From: Mermis nigrescens
Taxonomy: Eukaryota > Nematoda > Enoplea > Mermithida > Mermithidae
Direction of reading: 5' to 3'
Assembly (NCBI GenBank): GCA_036768485.1
Contig: JAVLUZ010000511.1
Location: 324,411-388,410 of the forward strand
Length of the DNA stretch: 64,000 nt
The position numbers and the translations under genes are program-made. Under the pieces are notes generated by a model. That model did no database searches. It was not told the DNA's origin and saw nothing but the letters and a program-made list of their open reading frames with translations. Of this stretch, positions 42,450-54,869 are shown piece after piece. Positions within the stretch are counted from its first letter, which is position 1, and the number at the start of each line of letters is the position of its first letter.

Positions 42450-44050
42450 ATTTCGAAAGTGTAAGTGTCCTACTTATACAATGTACGTTGTGTTTGTAAA
42501 AATTATCTTTATCTTCATTTCGACGATTTCTGTGTTTTACCTTTGTCTTTAACTTTATCATTTATAAAAATCTAACGCCATCTTTATCTTTTCAATAGGA
42601 ATTTATATGCCTAAATGCTGGTAGCCTGCATTCAGCAGCGTTATGGAAAAACTACACATACATATATATGCACATCAGACGTAAAGCGAAATGTAGGTTA
42701 GACATGAAATAGGTACATTTAGACGTAGGTACATAGCTTGTACCTATTCGAATATAAATGTAAAACGAGAAAAGAAAGATGACTTGCTCTCAGTCAGTAT
42801 ACGTCGTTTTCAGCATCCAAATGATAATTTTAAAGAAAGAGTATTCAATCTCGTTAGAAAAGAGAAGAGGAAGAGGTTATTTTGAGAGAAAGAGAAAGAG
42901 CATTTAATTTTTATAAAGGGATTAAAAAGAATTAGAAATAGCATTTAATGTTTTCCCCGGCCTTATTGATGACGTTTTGTATCTTTTAAAATCAGACGTA
43001 AACAAATTGTTTTCAGAAGTCTTAATTTGGTACGTGGAAACTTAATCAAGAATAAAAAATCTCTAGCGTCAAAATTATCAAAGTTTTTTAATTCAATCGA
43101 AATTCTAAATCATCAAACTCATCGTTTATTTCACGAAAACTTGTGCATAGAAATCAACTTTACGCGATCCAGCGATCAGCTACAAAAATGTTTTCTAGGC
43201 AGCTAGCCTCTAATACGATTTAGTATATGAAACTTCATATGCTTCGCGCAGCATCGTGCTTGCTACTTAAATTTAGATTACTTTTGTAGTCAACTTATAT
43301 CAATTCAAGAATTATGATACCTGCACAAGGTTTCGTGAAATTCACTATAGAAACTACTCCTGTAGCGACGCGATGAAAATAGATCTTAATGCACCAGGCT
43401 ACGTGCAATAAACTATATCAAAAAATCGCCTCTTGAGATTTTTCAATTTTGTTTTGTCTGCAGGTCTTTCACATTTGCACTTTTTAATTTTAGACTTTTA
43501 TTACTGTATTTTATACACTGCTTCGGTTGTTGCTTATTCCTCTTCCTAAGTTCTCTTTCAGGCCATCCACCCACTTCGCCTGTCGTTCTCCTTCTTTTGG
43601 CCGCGAACTGAGAAGAACTAACACTGCATTGCATGGTACCTGTCACTCCTACGGCGCATCCGAAATCAAACAGCCGAAGATAATTTTACCGTCATTACAC
43701 ATCCTTTATAATATGAATTCTGCAAGCTCGAAGGTAAGCTTATTTATCCCTACTTCGTCAATAACTATGAGAATGTTCGGCATTTCTACGGAATAGTGAA
43801 ATTCAGGTCCTTATCCAGCTGGATAGGAGGCTGTTTTGACACTCACTGAAATGAAATATGGAAACGATTTGTTTCTTATACGTAGGTAGCTCCCACGTCC
43901 ACCTTCGTTTTTTTAGCAAAATCGCAACTCGTGTCGCGCCACATGATTACGACTGTTTGGTCCATGTTTTCGGGCGAATTCTAGAATAGCTCTATGTTCC
44001 AGATTTCAAAAAAACAGCGTTTTTATGCGATTTCAAGCACATATCTTTAA
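42450..44050. other. No gene recognised
   Basis: Unique-looking, AT-rich; open frames here lack any family match. Confidence 0.45.
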
Positions 44051-44052
44051 CA

Positions 44053-44155
44053 TAAAAGTTGAAAAAACAGACGGAAAAGCCTTTGATTGAAAATGAAAAA
44101 TTTCAAAAAATTTTATTTCCATACTTTTATTTCCGTCTGTTTTTTCAACTTTTAT
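44053..44155. repeat. Small hairpin repeat
   Basis: AAAAGTTGAAAAAACAGACG and its inverse CGTCTGTTTTTTCAACTTTT are about 60 bp apart. Confidence 0.7.
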
Positions 44156-44238
44156 ATTCAAAACTCCTACTCGAATTCGCATTAAAACGCTATTCTCACC
44201 TTGATCAAAATTATCTTTGAGCTCAGTGCGGCTTCAGA

Positions 44239-44361
44239 TTGGTGCCAGCGGATGATCTGAGCCTAAGAAAAAGATGGGGCGAAAATAGCGAAGCGAGCGA
44301 AGCGAGCGGAGCAATTTTTGCCCCATTTGTCTCAGGCTTACATCATCACCTGGCACCAATG
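44239..44361. repeat. Short inverted repeat element, second copy
   Basis: ATTGGTGCCAGCGGATGATC to GATCATC-like CATCACCTGGCACCAAT, with GCGAAGCGAGCGAAGCGAGC inside. Same family as 1977-2100. Confidence 0.6.
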
Positions 44362-45024
44362 TGAAGGCACATACTAATCCTAAGCCTAAAAAATAAATAT
44401 TAGAAGAGACTTAGGAAGAAAATGACGCTAACACCCTTATTTGTCAAAATATACGTTATCCTTCCCTTTCTAACTAACACTAACAAAAAAGATTGATCAC
44501 CGGATGGTTTATATGACCATTATTATAATTACTGAAGTGTAAATTCTCACTCACTTTTATCTCTTGATTTCCGTACTGATCCAGACAGTCGTACACGCCT
44601 TTCAGCAGTCGATGGATAAAATTTCGTATATCAATAGTTTCGAGCGTTGGATTAATGTGCCACGTCGAAACGAAAGCTGATGATAAAAATTCGTATATCA
44701 ATAGTTTCGAGCGTTCCACAAAGTGTGCCACATCAAAACGAAATCTGATTTCCGCATCAATAGCCGCTTCGTCGATAAGCGGTTAATTTCAATGCTTGCC
44801 GCACCTATCAGATTTTTAATCCGGCTCCTTCGATACTAAGTAATTGACAATCTTATACCAATTGTCAGTCTTTCGCCGAATTGTCGGATAGCTATTTAAT
44901 TTCTGTAAGATTAAGATACATTTTGAACGCAGCAACTGACGCAAAGCATAACAATCTTGATCACAATCCAATATACAAAATGCGTATTACACAGCAGCAC
45001 AGTAGAGCGTAAACAACCAGAATA

Positions 45025-45262
45025 AGCAATTCTCGCGTCTGGAACAATGCAAATCACTCATATGATTCATGAAAAATTTGCATAGAAAAGCAACGTCGAC
45101 TTCCACATGAGCATAAGGTTACTAATCTAAAACTATCTGTAATAAATAATTCTCGCGACCGAACAAGCGCCTACTACGTAAATCACTCATGATAATAAAA
45201 AATTTGCATAGAGAACCTACGTCGACTTCCACGTGAGCAAAAGATTACTAATCTAACACCCT
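45025..45262. repeat. Tandem duplication, about 120 bp
   Basis: ATTCTCGCG, AAATCACTCAT, AAATTTGCATAGA, ACGTCGACTTCCAC and TTACTAATCTAA occur twice in order. Confidence 0.8.
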
Positions 45263-46020
45263 ACAGTACATAAAGAATTGTCACTCAGATGTGTTCCACA
45301 GATCACCTGTCTGTGATGTTAAGCACAACATTTATCCAATGCATTAGGAACAGAGTGTTCTATCAAGGCAACAGTAAATGCGCCTAACTTACATTCTTTT
45401 ATGATAGTCATGTAAACTTACATCGACCAATCGCAGTGTATTCATTTAAGTACATAATGTTCGTTCAAAGCTATACATAGAAACCAATAAATGCATTGTG
45501 GATAGTTATGTACCTAGGTCCTTTATAAACGTTCATCGTGTGCACGTATGTTCGAATTAACCTGTTCTTCTTTAATTCATAATAGATTCATCAATCGTCA
45601 GCATTATCGCTGTCGCCTTCACTAATGAACATTTTACCTATGTACCTACTTACATACCTATGTACACAAGACAATTCTATCAATCATTGCGACGATTTTT
45701 GCAAAACGTATGCATCAGTATACATTAGATCAATCAAAACGCCGCTTACGGCAGTCGCCTTCCCATGCTTTGTGCTTCCTATCACTTTACAACTTCATTC
45801 CTCAATTTCTCCCCTTCTAAATGCCTTCCGTCTATAATTTCTTTTGAATATCTTCCTTACAACTACTAATCTTTCAATAAATCCCCATTAATTTAAATTC
45901 TGTGACTTCTATCTGTTCTAATTAAGCCCATGTTTTCTAAAGGTCTATTGTTGGGAAAAAAAGCAAACTATGCAAAATGGCGCATCCATTGAAAAACAAT
46001 TTCGTTGCCATGCTATGACT

Positions 46021-46647
46021 TGGCAGTAATTAAATGCAATCAACTGCAGGTAATATAGTATACAATGTAAAATTATATGCAGTCAAAAACCAAAAGCGGC
46101 CTGGACTGCAGTTAATATAGCACTACCAATGTAAAATTATATGCAGTCAAAAAACAAAGGCCTGGACTTGCAGGTAATATAGCACACAATGTGATATTAT
46201 AGGGGAAAGGTAAAATACGGAAATGGAAAATGGAAAATGGGTAAAAGCCGGAGATGGAATATAGGAATGGAAAAATGGGTTAAAGCCGGAAAAATGGAAA
46301 ATGGAAAATGGAAATGGAAAATTTTCCATTTCATTTATTTTCAACGGAAAATATTTCATTTTCAAAATTTTTGGTCATTAATGTCAAACTCATGTCGTTT
46401 CTCACCGAATTTCTCTATTTTTGAAGAAATTTCGAAGGTGTAATAACTAAAAATGGAAAAAGTCTAGAAAAAATGGAAAAAAACTGAAAATTGTTCATTT
46501 CTTCGTCTTTTCACTCAAAATTCTCCTCCTTTGAAAAAATTGAGCCAACTTCCAGATTCGGAAAAAATCTGTTATCCACTTCGACTACAACGATTTTGTT
46601 GCAGATGGAAAATTACGGGAAAAATCGAAAAACAGGGCAGAAGCCGG

Positions 46648-46679
<32 letters not shown>

Positions 46680-49556
46680 TTTCCATTTCTTCCATTTTCA
46701 ATGGAAAATGAAAGTTAATTTTCAAAAATTTTTGGTCGTAAATGTACCGAAATCATGTCGTCTCTCACCAAATTTCTCTATTTTTGAAGAAGTTTCGAAA
46801 GCGTTTGGCTAAATACGGAAAAGTCTACAAAAAACGAAAAAAACGAAAAATTGTTCATTTCTCCATCCTTTTAACTCAAAAATTCTCCTCTTCTGAAAAA
46901 AAAATTGACTTTCCAGATCCGAAAAAATTGTTATCACTTCGACTACAACGATTTTGTCACAGATGGAAAATCGTATGGGCATGGCAAAATAGGGTAAAAC
47001 CCAGAAATGGAAAATGGAAAATTTTCCATTTCCCTCTTATTTCCACATGGAAAATGGTTAATTTTCAAAATTTTCGGTCGTAAATGTCGAAATCATGTCG
47101 TTTCTCACGAAATTTCTCTCATTTTTGAAGAAATTTTGAAAAGCGCACTTAAATATGGAAAAGTCTACTAAAAAACGAAAAAAAAAACGAAAAATTGTTC
47201 ATTTCTCTTCATCTTTTAACTCAAAATTCTCCTTCTTCCTTGAAAAAATTGACTTTTCCAGATCCGGCACAGTTGTTGCCGCTTCGACTACAACGATTTT
47301 GTCGCAGATGGAAAATCGCATGAAAATGGAAAAATAGGATAAAACCCGGAAATGGAAAATGGAAAATGGAAAACTTTCCATTTCCTCCTATTTCCAATGG
47401 AAAATGGTTAATTTTTCAGAATTTTCGGTCGTAAATGTCAAAAATCGTGTCGTTTCTCACCAAATTTCTTTATTTTGAAGAAATTTCAAAGTTTACAACT
47501 AAAATTGGAAAACATCCAACAAAAAATTGGAATGAACAATTTTCCGTTTTTTCCATTTTTATAGCATACTTTCCATTTTTAGTTACGCTTTTTGATGTTT
47601 TTTTTCAAAAATATAGAAATCTGGTGAAAAACGACATGATTTCGACATTTACGACCGAAAATTTTGAAAATTAAGCCTTTTCTATTGAAAATAAATAAAT
47701 TAGAAAATTTTCCATTTTCCATTTTCTATTTCTGGGTTTTACCCTACTTTTCCATTTTCTGGCGATTTTCCATCTGCATCAAAATTGTTGTAGTCGAAGT
47801 GGATAACGATTTTTTCGGATCTGAAGGTCAATTTTTCAAAAGAGGAGAATTTTGAGTGAAAGAGACGGAAATAAACAATTTTGTTAGTTTTTTTTCCATT
47901 TTTTTAGTAGACTTTTCCATTTTTAGCTACACCTTCGAAATTTCTTCGAAAATGGAGAAATTTGGTGAAAAACGACATGAGTTTGACATTTACGACTCGA
48001 AAATTTCGAAAATGAACCATTTTCCCTTGGAAAATAAAGGAAATGGAAAATTTTCCATTTTCCATTTTCCATTTCCGGGTTTTACCCTATTTTTCCATTT
48101 TCTGCCAATTTTCCATCTGCGACGAAACGTTATAGTCAAAGTGGATAACGATTTTTTCGGATCTGGAAGGTCAATTTTTTCAAAAGAGGAGAATTTTGAG
48201 TGAAAAGACGAAGAAATGAACAATTTTCACTTTTTTTCCATTTTTTTGTAGACTTTTTCCATTTTTAGTTACGCTTTCTGAATTTCTCCAAAAATAGAGA
48301 AATTTTTTGAAAAATGACATGAGTTTGACATTCTACGACCGAAAATTTTGAGAAATGGAAGATCTTCCATTTTCCATCTTCCATTTTCCATTTCCGGCTT
48401 TTACCCACTTTTCCATTTTCAATTTTCTAATTTCCGGCTTTTACCCATTTTTCCATTTTCCATTTCCATTTTCCATTTCTGGCTTTTACCCATTTTCTAT
48501 TTTCCATTTCTATTTCCATTTTCGGATTTTACCCATGCCCGATATAATATGCGGTTAAGTTGAATGCATATCAACGTGGGAAGCTGGCGCTTCTCGCATT
48601 TCAAGCTGTAGTAGATGGTTTTAGAAGGTGCTTTTATTTGGGAAGGTCTGGCAGATCTGCTCCCTCACTAGGGAATGTTTTTGCCCTGCATGGGTATCAG
48701 CTTCAATAGCTGCCCAGTCGTCCAATAATGCATTTAGATTGGCTCATGAGCTCTGGTCCTGCTTGATAGATATTGAGTAGCTGTTGCTGCTCTTGTCCTC
48801 ATTCTGGGGAATTGTTTTACTGTAGTAGTCTGATAATTGATACAATCGTTGTTTAGCCAGCTATAAAATTACGTTTAAATGCAAGAAAAGGGCAAGAATG
48901 GCTAGAATAATGTATGTAGACAGCGTAGGCATGTACCTTACTTTATGCCATTTTTCATAGCTTATTGAGAGTAAACAAATTTTCTTTGTAAAACTTTGAA
49001 TTTTATGAGCGTATTGGATAGTGCACTTTTGGAAACATCAGAGAATGCTCTTTATTTGGTGCCCTGTCGAACAAATCCCAAGATATACGGTCACCAATGT
49101 TGGACCGCCCCCTCCCCAAAAACCATGCGTATGCCCCTGACAACAACTTCTCAATATCTATCATGCTCGACCAGAGCTAACACTGGTCCATCAAAATGCG
49201 CTAATGGTTGACTGAGCAGCTATTACAGTTGTTACCCATGCAGCGCAAAAACATTCTCTAGTGAGGAAGTAGATCTGGCAGACCATCTCAAATAAAATTA
49301 CCTCCTAAAACCATCTACTACAGGTTAAAATGCGAGCAAAGCGCCAGCTTCCCATATCGATATGCATTAAACTTGACTGCATATAATATCACATTGTGTG
49401 TCTATATTACCTGCAGTCCAGGCCGCTGTTTATGGACCGCATATAATTTTAGGTTGTGTGCTATATTACCCACAGTCTAGGCCGCTGGTTTTTGACTGCA
49501 TATATTTTACATTGTATGCTATATTACTTGGAAGTTGACTGCATCTAATTACTGCC
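46021..49556. mobile_element. Mutator-like foldback element, copy 2, TSD TGCTATGACT
   Basis: Ends GGCAGTAATTAAATGC and GCATCTAATTACTGCC. TGCTATGACT is repeated exactly at 46011-46020 and 49557-49566; a 9-10-bp TSD fits Mutator-like elements. It has the same arms and 60-bp repeats as copy 1. The left arm is interrupted by an inverted satellite at about 46200-48540. Confidence 0.82.
46200..48540. repeat. Inverted higher-order satellite (ATGGAAA-rich), 2.3 kb
   Basis: Four direct units of about 350 bp (GTCGTAAATGTC at 46374, 46735, 47076, 47428) face three inverted ones (47636, 47975, 48317). Each has a GGAAAATGGAAAA block plus CGACTACAACGATTTTGT and CTCAAAATTCTCCT. The ends GGTAAAATACGGAAATGG and TTTTCGGATTTTACCC are inverted, and the flanks GATATTATA and GATATAATA suggest it inserted as a unit. 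Confidence 0.8.
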
Positions 49557-49805
49557 TGCTATGACTCAGGGATGGAAAAAACCAGAGTTAAAATGTTTAA
49601 ATTCTGGATTTTCGGGTTTTTTCTGGTTTTTGGGTTTTATCGGGATTTTATTAAGTTTTTTATATGGAAATGACAACTATAGCTACATAAAGTAGCTGAA
49701 AATACTTCTAACAGCTGCACAATACGAAACAAATAAGGAGCAACAACTTTATTCAGCTAATATTGAAAAATCCAACAACAAAATTGAACGTTCATTGTGA
49801 CTGCC

Positions 49806-49807
<2 letters not shown>

Positions 49808-49888
<81 letters not shown>
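49808..49888. repeat. (TA)n microsatellite at a hAT-D end
   Basis: About 80 bp of AT abutting CAGGCCCGTATCC. Confidence 0.97.
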
Positions 49889-49891
<3 letters not shown>

Positions 49892-51054
49892 GCCCGTATC
49901 CGTAGGGGCAGGGGGCCTGCCCCCCCCCCGAAATGGGAAAAATTTTGTTTTTCCCAAGGGTCCCCAAAGGAAAAAATGAAAAATTGTGAAGTTGGTCTGA
50001 AACACCGCCAAAACAGGTTTTTAGCGTACTTTTGAGCTAGAAAACACAAATTTTCCGGCTTCGCGCCTGATTCATTGTTTATGTAAGGTTTTGTCTTCTA
50101 AACCGCTGAAAATCGCTCAAATTTGAGTTAGACATAGAAAGTATGTCAATTTTTTTCTAACGCTTTGCGCCGGATTCATTGTTTAGCTATAGTTTTTGCC
50201 TTCTAGCTCACTCAAAACAGCTCAAATTTGAGTTAAGACATTGGAACAGGCTCAGTATCCAGGGGGCGGGGGGCCTGCTCCCCCCCAAAATGGGGAAAAA
50301 ATTTTTGTTTCTCTCAAGGGTCCCCCGAAGGGGAAAATGAAAAATTGGCGAAGTGCGTCTGAAACAGCACCTAAATAGGTTTTTAGCGTACTTTTGAGCT
50401 ATTACACTCAAAATTTTCCGGCGATTCGCGCCGGATTTATTGTTTACGTATAGTTTTGTCTTCTGAACCGCTAAAAATCGCTCAAATTAGAGTTAGACAT
50501 GGAGAGCATGTCAATTTTTTTTCTAGCGCTGTGCGCCGGATTCATTGTTTAGTTATAGTTTTTGCCTTCTAGCTCACTCAAAACAGCTCAAATTTGAGTT
50601 ATGACATGGGAAAGATGAAATTTTTCCGGCGCTTCGCGCCATATCTATTGTTTATATATGTTTTTTGTCTTCTAGTCCGCTCAAAAACCGCTCAAATTTG
50701 AGGTTGATATGCAGAGCATGTCAATTTTTTCGGCGCTTCGCGCCGAATTATTCATTATCCGTATTGTTTTTCTCTGTAAAGCACAATGATTAAGTACAAA
50801 GGCAAGAGATAAGAAATGATTCGCCGATTAGGTGATGAGAAATCATCTTAAATGATAAATTTGCTGTATATCAAAATGAAATAAAGTGAAAATTTTTTTA
50901 ATTTTTTTGTTGAAATTTTTCTTCACCGTTGTATAGAGCTCGCCGAGATACGCTCAAAACTGTCTTTATTTTCGCCCATCTCCTAATGGTTCTCGAGATA
51001 TCTGGTCTCAAAAATTTTCGGCTCCCCCGAAATAAAATCCTGGATACGGGCCTG
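49889..51054. mobile_element. hAT-D element with duplicated head
   Basis: CAGGCCCGTATCC at the left and GGATACGGGCCTG at the right are a perfect 13-bp TIR. A second head (CAGGCTCAGTATCC) lies at 50249, about 360 bp in, so the left unit is duplicated. Six or more hairpin-like GCGCTTCGCGCC words are inside. The left flank is a TA microsatellite, so no TSD can be read. Confidence 0.78.
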
Positions 51055-51446
51055 ATGCTCGGACATTACCAGATTTTAATCAAAAAATGCATTGGGGGTG
51101 GCTGAATAAAAGCTATTGAGGCGGCTGAATAAAAGCGCCCTTTTGCAGCAAGGCAAGGCAATTGTGGGTTAGGGGCTGAGATTTTTCAGCATGGGCATTC
51201 TGTTGACCAGACTGAGGTTGGTTGGCCTTAACTAGTCAAAGGAACAGCATAAAGCAAACACAAAGAGATTGGAAATACAATTTGAAACACCTACAGTATT
51301 TGTTTCAGTCTATTTGAAAAATTGGTAACATGTGGATGAAAAACCCAAAAAACCCAAAGCCCAATGATTTTTTGCACCCAAAAAACCCGCAAAAAGCCCA
51401 AAAACACAGCTTCAAAAAACCCAGCCTTGCCAACCCTGGCGATGAC

Positions 51447-52559
51447 AGCCTATATCCAGCATTTTGTTACGGGTGAGCGGGACTACTGAAAGGTGGGAGT
51501 AATTTTTATAATGAAGCTATGCGGCTAACGCTGTTCCGGGACGATTTGTTGAGAAGGAACCAGAAAATTCGGCGCTTGGCGCCCATTTATTCTAGTTTTA
51601 GCTATTATTTTAACTTAGTGGCAACAAAGGACTATAAAGCGTTTGTCGCCATTAGAAGATGAAGTACTTGCGAAAATTTCTAGTCAATAGAAATTCAAAA
51701 GTATAGAGAAAATTAGTGCGCTTTGTGCAGATCGTGTTTCTGCTTAGCGTAGAGAATATACCAAGTCTACAAAAGATTCGCCCTCATGAGTTTTAGGAAT
51801 TTCTCCAGGCCATGGCATGGAAATATCAGTAAATTTCTGCGCTTCGCGCCAGTCTATTTAATCAATTTATCATCTGATTTAAGGACCATGATTTGGACGG
51901 TTTTGAGGAAATTTCGACGCTTAAAATTCAATATTCCAGTGCTCAATTTTGCCAAATTTTCCGGGGCTCTGCACCGGATCCAGCTGGGGGCGCTTGAGCG
52001 CGCCACTCTATATCCCCTGCCTGAAAAGAGATTTTCTATTGCATTCTCTGTAATCTGAAGTTCTACCCGAGTAGTAAAACTTGCAACGTGTGCAGCAAGG
52101 ACGCATTTTTATACGTTATTTTATGGACTTTGATATAAAAACATTTTCGCTTCCCCCTCTGGAAAAACTTCTGGCTTAACTTTTGCGCTGATTTCTTCTA
52201 TCTTTTGGCGGTTCCTATCGTTTTATTGCAGTAAAAGTAAAAAAATTAGCGCCTCGAGCGTATAGTAAGTATTTCTTCGTCAAAAACAAAAGAATTTCAA
52301 TTAAAAAATCAATTTTTGTTCTGCCTTAAATAGTGCAGGACGATGCGAAAAGCCTAAAAAACACGTTATTCAGAGGCCCCGCCCGTTTTTATGGGTTTTC
52401 AGACGTAACAAATTTTTTGGATCTCCACCTGTTGAAAATCCTGGCTAGATCTATAAAGGGGATCACGACCAAAATTTTTTTCAAAACATAAGGGGACAAA
52501 GGATGAATCCTAGAAAAAAGTTTTACGATTGCTATATCTGCACATGCTGCCATTTGCGC
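51447..52559. other. Degenerate repeats with hairpin words
   Basis: Contains GCGCTTGGCGCC (51570), GCGCTTCGCGCC (51840) and GGGGCTCTGCACC (51962) but no boundaries. Confidence 0.45.
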
Positions 52560-52567
52560 TACCCGGA

Positions 52568-52744
52568 CAGGCATGTATACGGGGGAATGGGGGGTCAGGA
52601 CCCCTTCTCCCAAAATTCAGAAACATCGGAAAATAGGACTTTTTAAACGTTATTTTGTGCTATTTTTGGCCTCTTTTTGGCTTAGTCCCCCAAAATTGGT
52701 GTTGGTCCCCCCAAAATCGGACAGCCAGCTGGCTAACGTGCCTG
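52568..52744 (+). mobile_element. hAT-B MITE, TSD TACCCGGA/TACCCGGG
   Basis: 177 bp, CAGGCATGTATACGGG to GCTAACGTGCCTG. Flanking 8-mers match at seven of eight. Confidence 0.88.
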
Positions 52745-53736
52745 TACCCGGGTAACTAAAATATTGTTTGAGAGCATTACATGGGCACCCTCTCAGGGCT
52801 GGAGGCTCGTTGCGGCGCGGTCAAGCGTCCCTATCCTAGCTAGGTCTGGGTCAGAGCCCCGGTAAATTTTGTAAAACATAGCTCTGTAATTAAAAATTAT
52901 AATGTCAAAATTTTCACAAAATCAGCCGTATTCCGGTTCTGTATTCAGCATAAAAATGGTAAAAGCTCATCAGCAAAACTATCATCATTGCCCGAAAAAT
53001 TATCATTCTTGCTTCTTGCCCACATGTCATTTTCTGCAAATGAAATTGCGAAGAACAGAAGGCATAAGATTCAGAATATGCTTCAGGTTGTATACAGATT
53101 GAAGATGGAGTGTTAACCCGCGCATTTGAGGCCATAGGTGCACAAGGTCAGGGTCGGCAGGGGTGAATTGCCAAAAATCTAAAACAGTAAATTTAACGTT
53201 CACGATTTTTTTTGCTGTTTCAATGATCAAAATGGTCAAAAAAAACCCAGAAAACGTTTTTTCATGTTAATAACACATTTTAAAAGCATTTTTAGTCCAT
53301 TTTGACTGCATTATATCACTTATAATACTAAAAAATGCAAAAATTTATCAATTTTGGGCGCTTTTTGAGTAAAAAGTACTTAAAAGTATTAATCTGGCGC
53401 GAAGCGCCGGAATTTTTTTGGACATTTTTACTGATTTTGCATGTCCCAAATGATGCAGAACAAGACCAGTTGTGCTCAAAATCGCCTGACAGTACCGGTC
53501 TAGCATCACCCCTTGGAGGTGGGGGTGTTACCTCCCTCACCCCCTATGTGCATGTGTGTTTGAGGCTTAATAGACTTCAGTTACCAAATGAGTAATTAGG
53601 CGCGAAGCGCCAGCAATTTTGTGATTTTTCGCTAAAAAGACAAAGGGGAGTAATACAAAATCTTTCTCAGATTTCATTTGAGGGAAGACTGGGCACGTGC
53701 CCTCCTATCCTATTCTGGATACGGTCATGATGACAA

Positions 53737-54340
53737 CATACACTTAACATTGGCTTTTTAGGTTACAATTAATTTTCTTCAGGTTTTAATGCAATTCTTT
53801 TTCTTTAATTTTTTAATTTTATACAATTTGATATTTTCCGCTTAACAATTCAATTCATTCAATTATTTATTTTGAAGTTACTGGCATTGTTCAGAGGAAT
53901 TCCAATTTCTTTAGGAAAATACGCACTACTTATTAGACATAATGTGAGACACTATGGGGTGCATTTCTGCCAAATTTCTTAAACAGTATGCGCTGGTTGT
54001 TTTGGAATTACGACTACTTTCTTTGATAACAAGTGTATCGAAGGTATATTGTATGTAGCTCTGTGGATGACATGTGGATTTGACAATTTAATTCTTCGGA
54101 CGACAGCCTACGCATGCGCAGAATTACTAAAGCTCTCAAAAGTGCATAAAAAATACGCAAGAAATACCTCGTGATTTTTCCGAACTTTTCGAAAAATTTG
54201 TATTTCAAGTTTCTGAATGACCCGAAAGGATCTCTACGGCATAAACGAAATATCATAAATCATCCCATTTTGCTTACTGAGAAAATGGTTGATTTTTAAA
54301 ATCACAGATTTACTGTTTTTTCAAGAGGCCAGCACCGTAC
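53737..54340 (+). repeat. rep-P copy 1
   Basis: Shares CAACATACACTTA, GTGGATGACAT, TTTCAAGTTTCTGAATGA and GAGGCCAGCAC in order with 58262-58860. Confidence 0.6.
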
Positions 54341-54609
54341 AAGAGCATGGGGGTTAGGGGGTATTAGCCACACATGGGCTCTGCGGAGGATTTGCGGGTG
54401 GCTTACATTCCTAGCAGATGTTGAGACACCCTCGCAGATTACTGTGTAGACCCGCATAATTCTATTTTTAGTAACGCTTTTAGCCATTTTTGGCAATTTA
54501 ACCCAATCAAACCCCCAGTATTTTTTGCCCATGTATTGGTATTATCCCCCTGATCTCTAAAAAACTGATAGCAATACAACTGTTTTGGTCGCAAAAAGAT
54601 TGCTATATA

Positions 54610-54869
54610 CACATATGGGCGTGGGGGTGTGGGGGGTATGCACCCCCAGAAGTTGAAATACCCCCCAGAAATCAAAATACCCCCCCCAGAATTCAAATTT
54701 TGAAATTTTTTTTGCTTTTTCACCAATTTTTTGATGCCATTGGATAGTGCTCGATGAGAAACGTTGAAAAAATGGTGTTTTTTCGCCATATGACCACTTT
54801 TAAGATCATTTTTTGACCTTTGAAAATTTTTTCACCCCCACCCCAGAATTTTGGCGCTGCCAACCTATG
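54610..54869 (+). mobile_element. hAT-A MITE
   Basis: 260 bp, CACATATGGGCGTGG to GCCAACCTATG, with the standard core. The flanks GCTATATA and GCATATATA differ by a one-base indel, so the TSD is only approximate. Confidence 0.82.

Larger units (their letters stand above)
49567..51438. mobile_element. hAT-like element holding the TA tract and hAT-D
   Basis: Starts CAGGGATGGAAAAAACC and ends AGCCTTGCCAACCCTG. The inner ends are complementary runs of GGGTTTTT and CCCAAAAA. Flanks GCTATGAC and GCGATGAC match at seven of eight if the boundary is shifted one base. Its left edge abuts the TSD of the foldback element at 46021-49556. Confidence 0.6.

Noticed and set aside
43443..43796. Opposed open frames of 67 and 89 aa
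   Set aside because: No domain, splice partner or family similarity that I can recognise.
46147..48563. Many Phe/Lys/Glu-rich open frames
   Set aside because: They are products of ATGGAAA satellite repeats in both orientations.
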